64,000 bases of DNA from Enoplolaimus lenunculus (Eukaryota > Nematoda > Enoplea > Enoplida > Thoracostomopsidae): assembly GCA_030248215.1 (NCBI GenBank), contig JASANG010002916.1:1-64000 (forward strand), written 5' to 3'. The position numbers and the translations under genes were made by a program. Below, one piece after another: positions 1 to 12,588 of this stretch. Below the pieces are notes generated by a model. That model was given only the letters and a program-made list of their open reading frames with translations. It was not told where the DNA came from and searched no databases. Position 1 is the first letter of the stretch, and every line of letters begins with the position of its first letter.

Positions 1-440
1 ATAAAGATATTTTCTTGATAAACTTTTTAAAAAATGCGCAACAAATAAATATTTTAAAATTTGCTCAATAAATGACATTTTTTTGAATCCATAAAGTATC
101 GGAGTCATAGTTTTTTAATTAACACAAATTATAAATTCCTAATAATAGCAGGAATGGGAGTCTGGATCTTGGTCTCGCTTTTTTGAGTCTCGGTGTTCTG
201 GAACCGAAAAGCACAAATCAACAATTCAGTAAATATATGACTGTATTGTTGAAGTAGAAGTGATTGCTGATGGAATAAAATTTTTCTGTGAATTTATAAA
301 ATTTCATAGTTACGTCATATTTACGAGCAGATATTCTAAAAAAACACGATAAAAGCTATGAGAGATAGAAAACCGTAAGAAACACAAAAAGCACCACTGA
401 ACAGCATGGGAAAGAATTTATTTTGAAAGTTTAAAAATTT
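1..440. repeat. Interspersed repeat copy, unclassified
   Basis: No gene. The stretch from about 190 to 440 resembles 35,940-36,185: both share the order of several short blocks, including tttgatgaataaaattt-like, agcagatattc and ttcattttgaaa-like segments. It is probably an old dispersed element cut by the window edge. No termini or coding domain are visible. Confidence 0.35.
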
Positions 441-1446
441 GACCGGTGGGAAGATACATCCCCCTCGGCTGTTTTAGTCACTAAATTGGTAATAGATTAG
501 TATTTTTTGCTTAATATAAGACATAATCATACCAAATATATTTGGCCTAGCATTTTTATTAATAACGCACATCGGTGCGCAATGTAGAGGCCGACACCGT
601 AAATCATAAGTGCAACCTTAAGACGTATCAATCAGCGGGGCACGCCGCCCATAGTCAGTGGGTGCGTGGGACGCTCAGCCCCTCAGAAAATTTTCAACCT
701 TATTTCTAAGTCTTCCAAAACTATAATTCGCGTTGAATTACGCAAAACGGGTTAGCCTAGCCACCGTCAAGCTAATATAGCTGAGTTGTGACGGTAAATG
801 CGTTATACTCCCGTGTCCGAGATTTCAATTCTAGCATTAAAGTAGAATTTCAGACGAAATAAACTACATTTTCCTGTAAAGACAAGTGTTAAGCTTGACC
901 AGAAAGTTAAATGCATAATAGCCAAAAGTTCCAAGACACGTAACAAAAAGAAAATAAGCGCATAACCCTGAACCCTGTCCGACATATATACACAAATATC
1001 AAACCTGATTCTGCGTTTTTCGACTACGATTCGAAAAAATATACTGAAGCCTGTCCAGCTTTGTACACAAGACTTCGTCACACAGACAGTTTATAACAAT
1101 TATGCAAATCACACGCATTAAAGCCTAAACCTAAGCCTAAACCTAAAATCAATGAAATCGATACGAGTGGTCGTCTAAACAAACGCAAACTGTCTCTTTA
1201 GATTTGCGTTAAGCACGTCATAAATGAAGAAAAATCTTAACGAACGCACACTTTGTCTGGCTGTTCGCTGTCGAAATTCCAATATATTCACATTAAACAG
1301 CAGTAAACATACACACACGTAGAACGCGGTCAGGGCTTGAAAGCTAATCTAAACAACCCCACGCGTGTGGACATAACACTAACCTAAAAATGGACCTAAA
1401 TAAACATATACGTACACATCTTAATACGTGCAGTTAGAATACACGC
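441..1446. other. No gene seen
   Basis: AT-rich DNA with scattered stops. The 92-codon minus-strand ORF at 803-1081 shows no family resemblance. A short run of cctaaacctaagcctaaacc at about 1126-1145 recalls the TTAGGC-rich MITE interior found elsewhere. Confidence 0.5.
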
Positions 1447-2113
1447 TTAACACATACATACATACATACATACAAACATACATACACACATACACATATT
1501 AATATGTGCAGTTAATAGTATATGCTTAAGACATACGATGCATACGCCATATTCATATGTGCAGTTAATATACTTAACACATACAAACATACATACATAC
1601 ACATATTTATATACAATGAACTCATATACACATATGTGCGAACACATGCATGTAAAGATATAATGCACTGAAATGACATATATTTAACTTACACTTATGT
1701 ATAGTAATATATAAACACCCAAATACACCCATGTACTTATATCAAGTTTACATGTACATATATAAATATGTATATGAAACAGTGTCGAACAGTATCAATC
1801 AACATATACACATAAACACCTACACATGTGAATTCATGCGTCTGCAAGCACATACACAAACGCACGATTTCACGTGTGTACGCACATGTTTAATATATCT
1901 GTATATGTTTATATTTGAACACACAGATACATGCCTACTCAACACACACAAACACACACGAAGGTTCACGCGTGTACGTGAGGGGTTTTTTACATTGTAG
2001 TCGTCAAAATGAGTAATAGTATATGTAAATATTATGTTTATGTGTTTATAACACGCGTGCATTATGCGATACGTGTGTGTAAATGCGTATGTTTGTATAC
2101 AGAATATAAACAA
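1447..2113. repeat. CATA/CACA-type microsatellite tract
   Basis: Low-complexity, interrupted repeats of cata, caca and tgta. The overlapping ORFs on both strands are artefacts of this composition. Confidence 0.8.
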
Positions 2114-2149
2114 ACAAACATATTATAAAACCCAAAGCACGTTCGCGCT

Positions 2150-3740
2150 GTAATCTTTGAAGGACGAGCCAGCCAGGGGAACAAGGGACTGCAAAAAAAA
2201 AAAAAATTATTATGTTCTTTTTGTTAAAAACCCCCTGTGCTATGCGATACGGGAAAGGAAAATGGTATGGTAAAAACAGAATAAAAAAAAAAAATATATA
2301 AAACAGTGCGCACTGTGGACTTTGCAGGACGAGTCAGCCAGGGGAACAAGTGACTGCAGTGCGCACTGTGGACTTTGGCGGACGAGTCAGCCAGGGGAAC
2401 AAGGGACTGCAGCGCGCACTGTGCACTTTGAAAGACGAGTCAGCCAGGGGAACAAGGGACTGCAGTGCGCACTGTGGACTTTGGGGAAAGACGAGTCAGC
2501 CAGGGGAACAAGGGACTGCAGTGCGCACTGTGGACTTTGGAGGACGAGTAAAAAAAAAAACAGCCAGGGGAACAAGGGACTGCAGTGCGCACTGTGGACT
2601 TTGCAGGACGAGCCAGCCTGGGGAACAAGGGACTGCAGCGCGCACTGTGCACTTTGAAAGACGAGTCAGCCAGGGGAACAAGGGACTGCAGTGCGCACTG
2701 TGGACTTTGCAGGACGAGCCAGCCAGGGGAACAAGGGACTGCAGTGCGCACTGTGGACTTAAAGAGAGTCAGCAGGGGAAAAGGGAGCAGCGCGCAGGCA
2801 TGAAAGAGGAGCGAGGGGAAAAAGGGATGCAGCGCGCACTGTCCTTTGAAAGACGAGTCAGCCAGGGGAACAAGGGACTGCAGTGCGCACTGTGCACTTT
2901 GATAGACGAGTCAGCCAGGGGAACAAGGGACTGCAGGGCGCACTGTGGACTTTGCAGGACGAGCCAGCCAGGGAGAACAAGGGACCAGAGCGCACTGTGG
3001 ACTTTGCAGGACGAGCCAGCCAGGGGAACAAGGGACTGCAGGGCGCACTGTGGACTTTGGGCGGGACGAGTCAGCCAGGGGAACAAGGGACTGCAGTGCG
3101 CACTGTGGACTTTGAAAGACGAAGCCAGCCAGGGGAACAAGGGACTGCAGTGCGCACTGTGGACTTTGCAGGACGAGCCAGCCAGGGGAAAAAGGGACTG
3201 CAGTGCGCACTGTGGACTTTGCAGGACGAGCCAGCCAGCGGGGAACAAGGGACTGCAGTGCGCACTGTGGACTTTGAAGGACGAGCCAGCGAGGGGAACA
3301 AGGGACTGCAGTGCGCACTGTGGACTTTGCAGGACGAGCCAGCCAGGGGAACAAGGGACTGCAGTGCGCACTGTGGACTTTGCAGGACGAGCCAGCCAGG
3401 GGAACAAGGGACTACAGTGCGCACTGTGGACTTTGCAGGACGAGCCAGCCAGGGGAACAAGGGACTGCAGTGCGTACTGTGGACTTTGCAGGACGAGCCA
3501 GCCAAGGGAACAAGGGACTGCAGTGCGCACTGTGGACTTTGCAGGACGAGCCAGCCAAGGGAACAAGGGACTGCAGTGCGCACTGTGGACTTTGCAGGAC
3601 GAGCCAGCCAGGGGAACAAGGGACTGCAGTGCGCACTGTGGACTTTGCAGGACGAGCCAACCAGGGGAACAAGGGACTGCTGCGCGCACTGTGCACTTTG
3701 AATGACGAGCCAGCCAGGGGATCAAAGGACTGGACTGCAG
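2150..3740. repeat. 53-bp minisatellite, about 28 units
   Basis: Tandem unit of about 53 bp built around ggactgcagtgcgcactg, tggactttgcaggacgag and ccagccaggggaacaa. One unit fragment at 2150-2191 is separated from the main array (2306-3740) by an A-rich/AT insert. The array is GC-rich against an AT-rich background. Because 53 is not a multiple of 3, three frames on both strands stay open, giving ORFs of up to 451 codons that run through all frames of the unit. No start context, splice site or non-repeat domain supports a protein. The unit contains the self-complementary hexamer ctgcag and the palindrome-like gtgcgcac. Confidence 0.95.
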
Positions 3741-3935
3741 TCCAAATTAAATTTAAAAAATTGAGCAGATTGGCTTGGGCAGAAGTCATTTTAATTTTCG
3801 AGTTATCGCCTTTGATTAATTTGATATAAACTTACTGACTCGTGTGGTCAAAAAACTTCTTTGTGCAATACTCGGTCGACAACAATTAGTCTGAATTTTC
3901 CGACACGCCCATATTCCGCGCAACATGGTAATAAG

Positions 3936-4294
3936 TAGGGAGCAACGGGAATTCCGGTTCCGGGTTCCGGTAGGGAAACCAGGTATTTTTTGCTATTTGG
4001 TTCCGGTAATAAATGTGGTATTTTTTACAGTAATTTTCTGGCACTTTCACTATTGAAATTTTTTCTCATTTGAAAATTTAAGAAAAATTGGCATATTAAT
4101 ATCCTTACTAAACTTATTTTTCTAAAATTGTCTGAGTATGTATTGCCAAATCATACGTTTCACAGCTACTGCATTTTGTTTTAGGTTTTTTGCATTCTAA
4201 ATGGTGTGTTTACACAGGAAAGTGTCTTCTGTTTCCGGTTCCGATATTTTTTAACTTTCCGGTTCCGGTGTTTTATAATTCCGGTTGCACCCTG
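3936..4294. mobile_element. hAT-like MITE, ccggttccgg family, degenerate copy
   Basis: The right end reads aattccggttgcaccctg. The left end is its worn complement (gggagcaacgggaattccgg). The interior has repeated ggttccggt motifs. The better-kept copies at 11,517-11,885 and 55,496-55,874 have clear 8-bp target duplications, which places the family with hAT-type elements. No coding capacity. Confidence 0.7.
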
Positions 4295-4512
4295 GCTTTC
4301 GTATGACTCACATGATTCGAAATTTTATTAATAGAACCAAAGTTTTTTTTATTCCGCTGTGGCTACGGGTAGCGGCAGATCCAGAAAATTTTACGGGCGC
4401 GTGTTTATTGGCAAAAAGTTTTGAAACACAATTTTTACTGTATGTTGTGCCAATTTGTTGAGGGACAAAAATTGTAATGTATTAACCTTTTTTTGCCATT
4501 TTATTACAAAAC

Positions 4513-4590
4513 ACTTGGGACAGTTGGGACAGTTGGGACAGATTGGACACTTGGGACAGATGGGACAGTTGGGACATTTGGGACAGATGG
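4513..4590. repeat. ttgggacag 9-bp minisatellite
   Basis: About eight units of ttgggacag / atgggacag end exactly where homology between arms A and B begins. The same unit, on the other strand, fills 5130-5670. Confidence 0.85.
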
Positions 4591-4613
4591 GAAATTTCAC
4601 ATGAGATGTTATT

Positions 4614-4682
4614 TCAAGGGGAGACTCGAACCCCCGTCTCTCGGGTGGGAGGCGTTTACGAAGACAACTGAGCTATAGGAGC
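4614..4682 (-). repeat. Degenerate tRNA-like sequence (tRNA-Gly(CCC)-like, SINE head or pseudo-tRNA)
   Basis: On the minus strand it reads gctcctatagctcag (A-box-like), then cctcccacc around a possible CCC anticodon, then ggggttcgagtc (B-box). The D arm lacks its 3' half and the acceptor stem does not close, so it is not a functional tRNA. The arm B copy at 57,409 has the same defects. A diverged relative lies at 43,190-43,264. Confidence 0.55.
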
Positions 4683-4884
4683 TTGACGCTCGTGCCCGAG
4701 GGGGCTCTCACGTCTTGTGGAGATTTTACACTGCGCATATATGTTATAAATGTTAAACACTGCTCACAGTGTGTGTATTTCTCGTACGTTATTGTATTTA
4801 GTTGCTCATAATATACTCGGCCCATGTTACTATAAAAAGGCCGTCCCAATTGCCCGGGACACAAATATACCCGGAGTGCACACT

Positions 4885-5125
4885 TATGCGCTCCTATTAC
4901 ATATACACAGGCAGATATATTTACGTAGGTATATACAATATATAAATATATACACATATATGTGTATTATATATCATATATATACACACAACTATGTATT
5001 ATATATGTATATATGTGTGTATATATTATATATACATATATGCATATATAATATATATGTGTATATATTATATATACATATATACATATATACATATATA
5101 ATATATATGTGTATATGTATATTCA
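4885..5125. repeat. TA/TATG microsatellite
   Basis: Runs of tatatatac, tatatgtg and catatata inside the transposon at 4819-5783. Confidence 0.9.
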
Positions 5126-5129
5126 TATA

Positions 5130-5670
5130 TCTGTCCCATCTGTCCCAACTGTCCCATCTGTCCCATCTGTCCCAACTGTCCAATCTGTCCCAACTGTCCC
5201 ATTTGTCCCAACTGTCCCATCTGTCCTAAGTGTGCCATCTGTCCCAATTGTCCCAACTGTCCCATCTGTCCCGCTGTCCCAACTGTCATAATTGTCCCAT
5301 CTGTCCCAACTGTCCCGCTGTCCCAACTGTCCTATCTGTCCGGCTGTCCCAACTGTCCCATCTGTCCTATCTGTCCAAGTGTCCCATCTGTCCCAACTGT
5401 CCCATCTGTCCCGCTGTCCCATCTGTCCCAACTGTCCCAACTGTCCCAACTGTCCCATCTGTCCCAACTGTCCCAACTGTCCCATCTGTCCCAACTGTGC
5501 AACTGTCCCAAGTGTCCCATTTGTCCCATCTGTCCCAACAGTCCCGCTGTCCCACCTGTCCCATCTGTCCCACCTGTCCCATCTGTCCCAACTGTCCCAA
5601 GTGTCCCATCCGTCCGATCTGTCCCAACTGTCCCATCTGTCCCACGGTCTCATCTGTCCCGCTGTCCCAA
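5130..5670. repeat. ctgtcccaa 9-bp minisatellite
   Basis: About 60 units of ctgtcccaa / ctgtcccat with some 6-base slips (ctgtcccg). Open on both strands only because the unit lacks stops. Confidence 0.93.
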
Positions 5671-5791
5671 TTATATTTTTGGAATGTACTCCTGGTACAT
5701 TGCTGTCCAGGGAAAATGGGACCGGTACTCCTGGTACATTTCTGTCCCGGGAAAATGGGACGTCCTTTAAAGTAACATTGGCCGTATACTC

Positions 5792-7935
5792 TATGAGTGA
5801 AAGGGTTAACACCTCCTCACATATTACAAAAATGTTAAATGTTAGCGTTGTAGTAGTGGCGTAGCATTGCATGGTTAGAAACTGTGAAGTGTAGAAAATT
5901 TGCATTAATGCATATATTGTGCTAAGTCCGACAAAGGTTGCCCTGCACATAGTGGAATCAACTATTAAAGGCAAACGATTTCATTGGTCGCGTTTCAAAA
6001 ATCAGGTAACTATTGTGACTATGCTGCTGTTATTTCACTACAAAAGTTTAAGAAGAACCAGTGCTTGTGTATTCTCAGCTAAATATAAACCTTTTTGAAC
6101 ATTTTTTAACCTTTCGAAGGAATATCCTTCCATTTAATGACGTAGCTAGGTGTTAAATTGTTTAAATCATATTTTCAGGTGAAACTGAGTAGCCACATTT
6201 TAGATTTTGTAAAATTAAATAAGACGTGAGAAATCAAATCGCGGGCCGATTGCACTTGACTACAGTGTACTACATTACTGCGTGTTTTAGAAGTTGGCTA
6301 TTATTAATGACTTTGGAAGATTTATTTATTAGCTATGGACTGTATTTCATTACGGCGTTTCAGGTCTTTGTGTTGAGCGTTATGTTCTTCTTTTCTAAAG
6401 TATGAACAGCTGCGTCTTATTTTGTCGTTTACGTTTTTGGGTGTTCGATGTTATTTAGCTAATTCAGGCCAGGGGCAATGCGGCAAAGGGGATATTGTCT
6501 TCACTTTTTAATAAAATGACATTTTGCAATCGCCTCTTTATATGGCAGATTTAAACTAAACAAATCTGAATTTTGCTTAAATCAGACAAAATTTACTCCG
6601 GCAAAGAAGTTCTGTCCCACATGGCGGTTACTGTGAGGCTATTTGAGCAAGGAATATACCTGTGGCCGCCTTAACCACGCACCCATACAAAATAAAAATT
6701 TGTTAGTGGATTTAATACAAAAGTTGGGTAGGGTTTTCTACAATTACGTCCCTGTTGAAGTAATTTTCTTCTTTATTGCTAAGGAGTTTACTTGTTTTAA
6801 TAATATTTGAAAGATGGTTTTGTCGTGGCGGCCGTGGGAATAAATTATCATTTTGTCGCTCACTTCTAAAATGCTTCAACGCAACTGCTTCGGGTTTACT
6901 TTAGCCGTATTGGCACAAATTGTGGCCTATTTCTCTCAAAGTCAAAGTCCTCAAAAATCGAAATAAGCAAAATGTTATCCAACCAGGACAGGATGTTAGT
7001 TAAACAAATACCTAGTGTTTCGCAATTTCTGAATACATACATATGTAATTAAAACAACAACTCGTTACGCCCAGGCAGAAGTGTTGAATGGCTGTTTTCA
7101 GGCTGTGGAAGATATAAAACACAATTCTTCAAACCCTGAGCAGTACGACAAGCCGTTGAAAAAGAAAGTTATTGATAAGAAGAAAAAGTATGTTTGTAAA
7201 TGAAATTGCTAGCAATTTGTAAATCCTAAATTCAGGCAAGCGGTTGCCAAATGGGTGTGTGATTACTTAAAGAAATCGTTAAATCTGAGCTATATAGCAT
7301 AAGTTTTCACGTATAAGATTTTATAATGGTTTATGTTCAGACAGTTGTAATTTGTCAGACAAGAATATAACATCATCTCTGTCAAGGTAGGCACTGGAAC
7401 AATGAGTTATCACATGCTTTCATGCTATATTGATAGCAAGTTACCGCGGTGATGTTATGAGATTACGTCACGAGTGGTTTGTTAAAATAAAGATGCTACC
7501 TTTGACTATGTATAGACTATATATTGGTGTCTGGGTTCAACCTGAATTCGTGTTCTGGCAAGAATTGCTGCAAAAATTCAATTAAATTTCCTGTTAGTGT
7601 ATTTAAAGATGCAGGAAAAGGAATTTGCGGGTTTATAGCAAATTGTAAGGTATACGTGTGAATACTTACTGTAAGACAGCTTATATCCCAACTTGTGTTT
7701 GGTCAACCGATTATTTTTATTTTAAACTATCAGGGGTGTATTTTTGTAGATCTTTTGCGTTTTATGTAGTCTATTAGCTGTAATTTGATGATGTAATATC
7801 TTTTGTAATTCCTGCTCTTGTTCCTACGATAAAGTGAATTCCTGTTCCTGTTTTCTGCGAAATGCTGTTCCTGTTTGAATCCTGATACGTGTACTTTTTC
7901 CATGTTATAGAATGAAATTTCATTAGTGCACAAAA
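5792..7935. other. Arm A upstream flank of the PIGS pseudogene; no gene seen
   Basis: Matches arm B 54,807-57,280 in inverse orientation. No ORF longer than about 65 codons has any family resemblance. The empty target site aaatgggt of the arm B MITE lies at 7249-7256. Confidence 0.6.
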
Positions 7936-10900
7936 ATGAGTCGAAAAGATTTGGAAACAGAAGAACGCAAGTTGTCGCTGGCCGCTTCAGCAGCGTTTAT
8001 TGATTTGATTGGGGGTTCCGTTATGGTGGTACACGACAACTGTATACCGGGTTGTGGATAAGATGTTGATGGTCTTGCTCAAGAATCTGTTAAATAGTTG
8101 AAGTACGTAACTTGTTTTGGCAAATGTATTTTGCAGATAGTAAGTATACTTGCAATTGAAATGTGAGTTCAGTGTGTTCCACACCTTTGAAGTTGTGTGC
8201 AATCAGTGTGACATGAGAAATGGGTGGGTTCTTCGGTGATTTTTATTTTATTTATATTAGTCACTTGTTGACACTGTTCATTCATTGAGTTACAAAATAT
8301 ATAAATACATAATCAGCTAACGACGAATTTTGTGAGTTGTACGTACGTGTTAAAGTATTAAAGACACTGATTAGCATTTTTGACTAAGATACATTGGTGT
8401 CGAGTTCTGATATTTTAATATTCCAAAATGTATTGTTTGTTAGAGTATTTTATTTTGATTCAACTGTTTTTCAGATTAAATAGTTCGTCACGCAAAGTTC
8501 ACAGTCGTGTTGAATTCCTCGTTTCATATAATCGTTATAACAATGTGACAAAATATAAACAGCAGTTGACTGGTTTGAAATCGCGATCAGATTTATTTAA
8601 ATTTGACAAATTGTTAACGGAAAATTGTGCCAAGTCGTGTGGATTGAAGATTGTGCTCCTTTCGGACGCTGAAGCTGCTATAGTGCTTAGTAATCCTAAG
8701 AATCGAGTATATTTAGGAGCTGGAAAGGTTTTTTATATCAAAGCGTCTGGCTTAAGTGCGGAAGAACTAGCATTGTTGGTGAAGAATCTTGTATTTGATC
8801 GATATGCTGGGATTGATAGCGTTCGCGAAATAGTGTTCCGGTCGTTACAGGTTTGTGTTGGAGAGTGGAGAGGCCATTAATTATTTTGTAGTTTTGACAA
8901 TAGTGCGACTGAATGTATGAGGCTCTTGATACCATGAAAAATCGACATGTTCCGAAGTCCAGTATAATCCTAACGGATATCGGATATCTAGTGTTATTGC
9001 AATTTTTATTTTGCAGTGAATCTAGTCTTTCTTTACGTACTGCGTTTTGAATTGTGGCATAAGGTCCCGCCTTTGTGTAACTAGTCTGCTCAATCTTTGG
9101 AGTGGGTTCTATTTCTGCCGCACGCTATAAAACGTTCGAGCTTCAAAAATGCGAAGTAGCCAGTAGTAAATAAGTTATAAATTTATTCTATTGAATTAAG
9201 ATACGTCTGGTGATTAAATTCGTTAACTTGAATTATAGTGTTTTTGCGTAATAGCACCGTTACTACTGAGTAACAGTTAAAAAGTTTGTAACCCGTTTTG
9301 GATTCGGCGTTCAATAATTAGCCTATTTGGACATGTTTTGAAAAAATGAAGTTGTCATTCTTGGCAACTAAGCAGAAGCGTTCTTGAGGCTCTCTCATTG
9401 TATGCATATTAATTCCAGGAAAATACGTTACGCAATAAGTAAAATAAGTACAGTTGCAATTTGATTGTCTAAATGTTCAAAAAAATTTCTCTGTAAGTGA
9501 TTTGTAACTACGTAATTTTTGAAAATTCATATTCAGGAGCCACAGCTAGCTGTACCTAGTAAAGCAGATCGGTTGGTGTCGCCTGCATCAGCATACAATA
9601 TTGACATTTACGTTCTCAATCCGAGTCCACAGCACTGTATTGGAACGTTAGATTTGTGGCCGCTTCGTCAAAACTATTTCAATCCTGTGTTTTCAAAACT
9701 CAAAGGCGTTATTGATTTTAACGTCCAAGCTCAGGTAAGTCGTAAGTATATGCACCTGGGATAATATTTTGACACTTAAATTAATTTATGCTTATAGTAT
9801 GACACCTTTTACTAGTTGCATTTTTAAGATGTGAATGACAGAGTGGAACCGAACCTAAAAATACCGGAGTTGTTTCCGAGTGACGATTTTGTGCCGGAGC
9901 CTTATTCGGATATCCGGTTGTTTTTTGCAAATGAATAAAGCTTTAACTTCTACTATTGTATTTTAAGAAGCTTTTGCTAATAGAACTGTTTTTCTAATTA
10001 CGTATCAGTGCAAGTTACAAATCGTAAAATCGCAACTTATAATCGGTTTCGCTGATTTATAAAATTTGAAAATTTTTGTTCAACTTTATTTTGAAAATTT
10101 ATATAAATTATCAATTTTAATCTCGATGAAATGAATTCGCTGTTCAGTTCACAACATGTTTTCAGTTTTAACTATACTGTTTTGTTTGTTACAGAATTTG
10201 TACTATGTATCGCTGCCATTCAAGCCACAACTAGTCAATCAAATAAGTAGTTCGGTGAACGCATCGTGTTTTTCAATTCCGTCACACCAATTGCCACACT
10301 TAATAAATCCTCTCGAACAACATTTAGGCACAATCCGCGAACAGCCGCTGTTCAATTTTCTAATTTACGTTACTCCCCCGGCGTATTACCCACTCTATGT
10401 CACACCCAGTCCAAGTATGGATTCTTCTGGGGACAGCGACAATCATCAGAAACAATACGGAGATAATTTAATTAGTCAGCCGCATCGTTATCGGCAATGA
10501 TTTTAACTCAGCTCAGGTCGTTGTTGGATATTTCGCTAGATGAAGCGACGCTAAGTGATCTGGTAAGATAAGCTTCTCTTAGAAGTTATGAGAGTTTCGA
10601 GGGGCGTTTGGACTGGACTTTTTATTTTTGTTATGTTTAATTTGTGCTGAGTAGAATATGATTGAGGCATTTGATGAATTTTGAATCGGTGAGCTTGTTA
10701 ACAAGTCGTTTGTGATGAGATTGGTCTTGTTTGAATAATGTGATGTGCAATGAATGACATTCTTTTAACAATGGTTGCTGTAACATTTGCGTTTTTCGGG
10801 CAAAAAGAAGAATCAGCTTTTGTAGGACGGTAAGTTTTACCCCAATAAACGCTTGGAAACCTCTTACAGAGACACTGTGTAAACAGGGGTGCATATATAA

Positions 10901-11482
10901 CTGAAACACCGAAATCTTGTAACTATGCTTTTTAGACTATTTCAAAAGCGAAAGCGCCGATTTCGGACTGGGAAGTAGACCGTATTGCAATTGCTGCAAC
11001 TGTGAGCAACACACTAACAGCGTCAACAACTTTGCATTCGTTAATGAAAATGCTCAATGGAATTACAAATATTGTTATTGATGATAATGTTGGCCAGCAA
11101 ATTTGGGATGTGACAAAGTACTTGGATCAAGTTGTCGCTGGGTTGGACTTGGCTGGCATGGGCAAGCGCTTGACGACAGTGGCCATCAGGGGTCCTCAAC
11201 TGAAGCTGATCTCAATTATGAGATGGGCCAGTTTCTTAGAGACGCCCTCAAGGCGTCGCAGCTGGCGCTGCTACATTCTGAAAAGGCGTTTTTCGACCCG
11301 AGCTTGTTAGAATTGTATTTTCCTGAGGATCAGAAGTACGCGATTTATATTCCGTTGTTTCTACCGGTTGGAGCTCCGATTATTTTGTCGACTTTGAGTT
11401 TGTTGGCGTATTTGAAAAGGTAACGCGAAGGGGTGAAACGGTGGCACAAGAAGGTGACAGGCAGCAGGAAAAACAAGATTGA
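7936..11482 (+). pseudogene. PIGS: PIG-S pseudogene (arm A copy)
   Basis: Same five-exon layout as the intact arm B gene: exons near 7936-8102, 8475-8850, 9537-9734, 10195-10562 and 10936-11482. It begins MSRKDLETEERKLSLAAS and ends in the recognisable [18 protein letters not shown] segment. It is broken. Exon 1 has a small frame-breaking deletion and a 79-bp deletion bounded by GTTG microhomology, which removes the sequence after the first membrane segment and leads to stops. Exon 4 has lost about 90 bp after the SQPHR residues. Exon 5 is frameshifted after [10 protein letters not shown] and has lost one leucine codon in LLELLYF. Splice sites are largely kept, so decay is recent. The aberrant ORFs here are remnants, not new genes. 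Confidence 0.9.
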
Positions 11483-11516
11483 TCTTTGTCATTAGGTGAT
11501 TTGGTTTGGTTCAGAC

Positions 11517-11885
11517 CAGGGTGCAACCGGAATTCCGGTTCCGGCATTTTTTCACCTTCCGGTTCCGGTAAATTTTTACCGGATTTAAAAATTCCGGTAT
11601 TATAAAATTTGGCCGTTTTCTTAACTTTGCTAATTTTTAAGAATCTCTTTTGAAAGCCAATTGTACTCCAATTATAAGCCATTGATGGTGGATTTCACTT
11701 CATTCGATGATGAAAATCTAAAATACAACAAATAAAATAAATACCTATGTTCGACTAAGGTTATTTCACAAATAATAGAGCAAAAAATACGATTAAAATG
11801 AAATTTTTGGTGAAATGCGTTTTTCACTTTCCGGTAAAATTTTCTAATTCCGGTTCCGGTAAATTGTAATTCCGGTTGCACCCTG
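11517..11885. mobile_element. hAT-like MITE, ccggttccgg family
   Basis: The termini are cagggtgcaaccggaattcc and its complement, flanked on both sides by gttcagac (11509-11516 and 11886-11893). Arm B holds the single uninterrupted site at 50,895-50,902. The 5'-CAGGG terminus and 8-bp duplication fit hAT. It lies just past the PIGS pseudogene stop. Confidence 0.92.
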
Positions 11886-11893
11886 GTTCAGAC

Positions 11894-12584
11894 TTTCTTT
11901 GGACACGTGTTTTGTGGTGAAATACGGTTTTTGCTGCGATTTTTGAATAAAACGGTCTCATTAGCGTGCTATAATATGCACAACTCGATATAGTTAACTG
12001 CGTTTTTGGTTGGGGGATAAAGATGATTTGTGTGTCTATCGTCGCGGCGAAAATGTTTCACAGACGTTGCTTTCATTTAAAGCTAACAAATTTCGAAGAA
12101 TACTTTGTGTGTTACATTGTTAATGTGCCAATTGTCATATATTTTTGTTCAATCAAAAGAAGGACTTTGCCTGGGCTGCGGAAACATGAGTTACGTAGAC
12201 CTCTGATTTAAGTAAAGAAAATCACTTATCTTTACGAATCAGAATTGTTGATAAATTGGCATCCCTCAACTAATGCTTAGAAACTTGCTTGTACTACTGT
12301 AACGGCTTTGTTATATTCATTGGCCAGTTAGCAAATCTTGTTGAACTTGCATCAGTTCTTGCTTTTGTATCTGTTTCTATATTGTGTTTTTGTTACAGTA
12401 AAGCTTTAAACTGTGTTGAGCTCTATTGAGTCGATTTTTTTTTAAAATGCGTAGTTTGCTTTTGAAGATTTCATCGATTCTGTCATTAATCGGTGTCTCC
12501 TGTTAATGTTAAATGAAGCATATCCCTACGATTAAGCGTATGAATAAACTAAAGTCTAAAGTTGACGAAAAAATAGTCTAAGGT
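11894..12584. other. Arm A intergenic DNA; no gene supported
   Basis: Corresponds to arm B 49,933-50,894. A 62-codon ORF (12,023-12,211) is nearly identical in arm B (50,765-50,577), but the arms are similar throughout, so this is not evidence of selection. 12,270-12,330 holds the worn remnant of a MITE that is complete in arm B at 50,189-50,373. Confidence 0.55.
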
Positions 12585-12588
12585 TTAA

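Larger units (their letters stand above)
4819..5783. mobile_element. Non-autonomous DNA transposon with minisatellite interior
   Basis: The termini are ggcccatgttact and agtaacattggcc, flanked by atatactc (4811-4818) and gtatactc (5784-5791). Arm B has a single gtatactc at the same place, so this is an insertion with an 8-bp target duplication (one base changed on the left). The interior holds a TATA/TATG microsatellite (4885-5125) and a ctgtcccaa/ctgtcccat array (5130-5670). Subterminal sequence near both ends contains gggacag-type motifs, a likely seed for the array. The long ORFs across the array (up to 283 codons) are repeat artefacts. Confidence 0.85.

Noticed and set aside
2322-3829. 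Several ORFs of 60-451 codons on both strands
   Set aside because: They are readings of the 53-bp minisatellite in different frames; no unique domain, start context or splice evidence.
5068-5974. ORFs of up to 283 codons rich in Trp-Asp and Gly-Thr
   Set aside because: Translations of the ctgtcccaa array inside a transposon, open equally on both strands.
8428-11423. ORFs in arm A taken as separate small genes
   Set aside because: They are exons and frameshifted parts of the PIGS pseudogene, clear from comparison with arm B.
12023-12211. 62-codon ORF nearly identical in both arms (also 50,765-50,577)
   Set aside because: The arms are alike over their whole length, so similarity is no sign of selection; no known domain.
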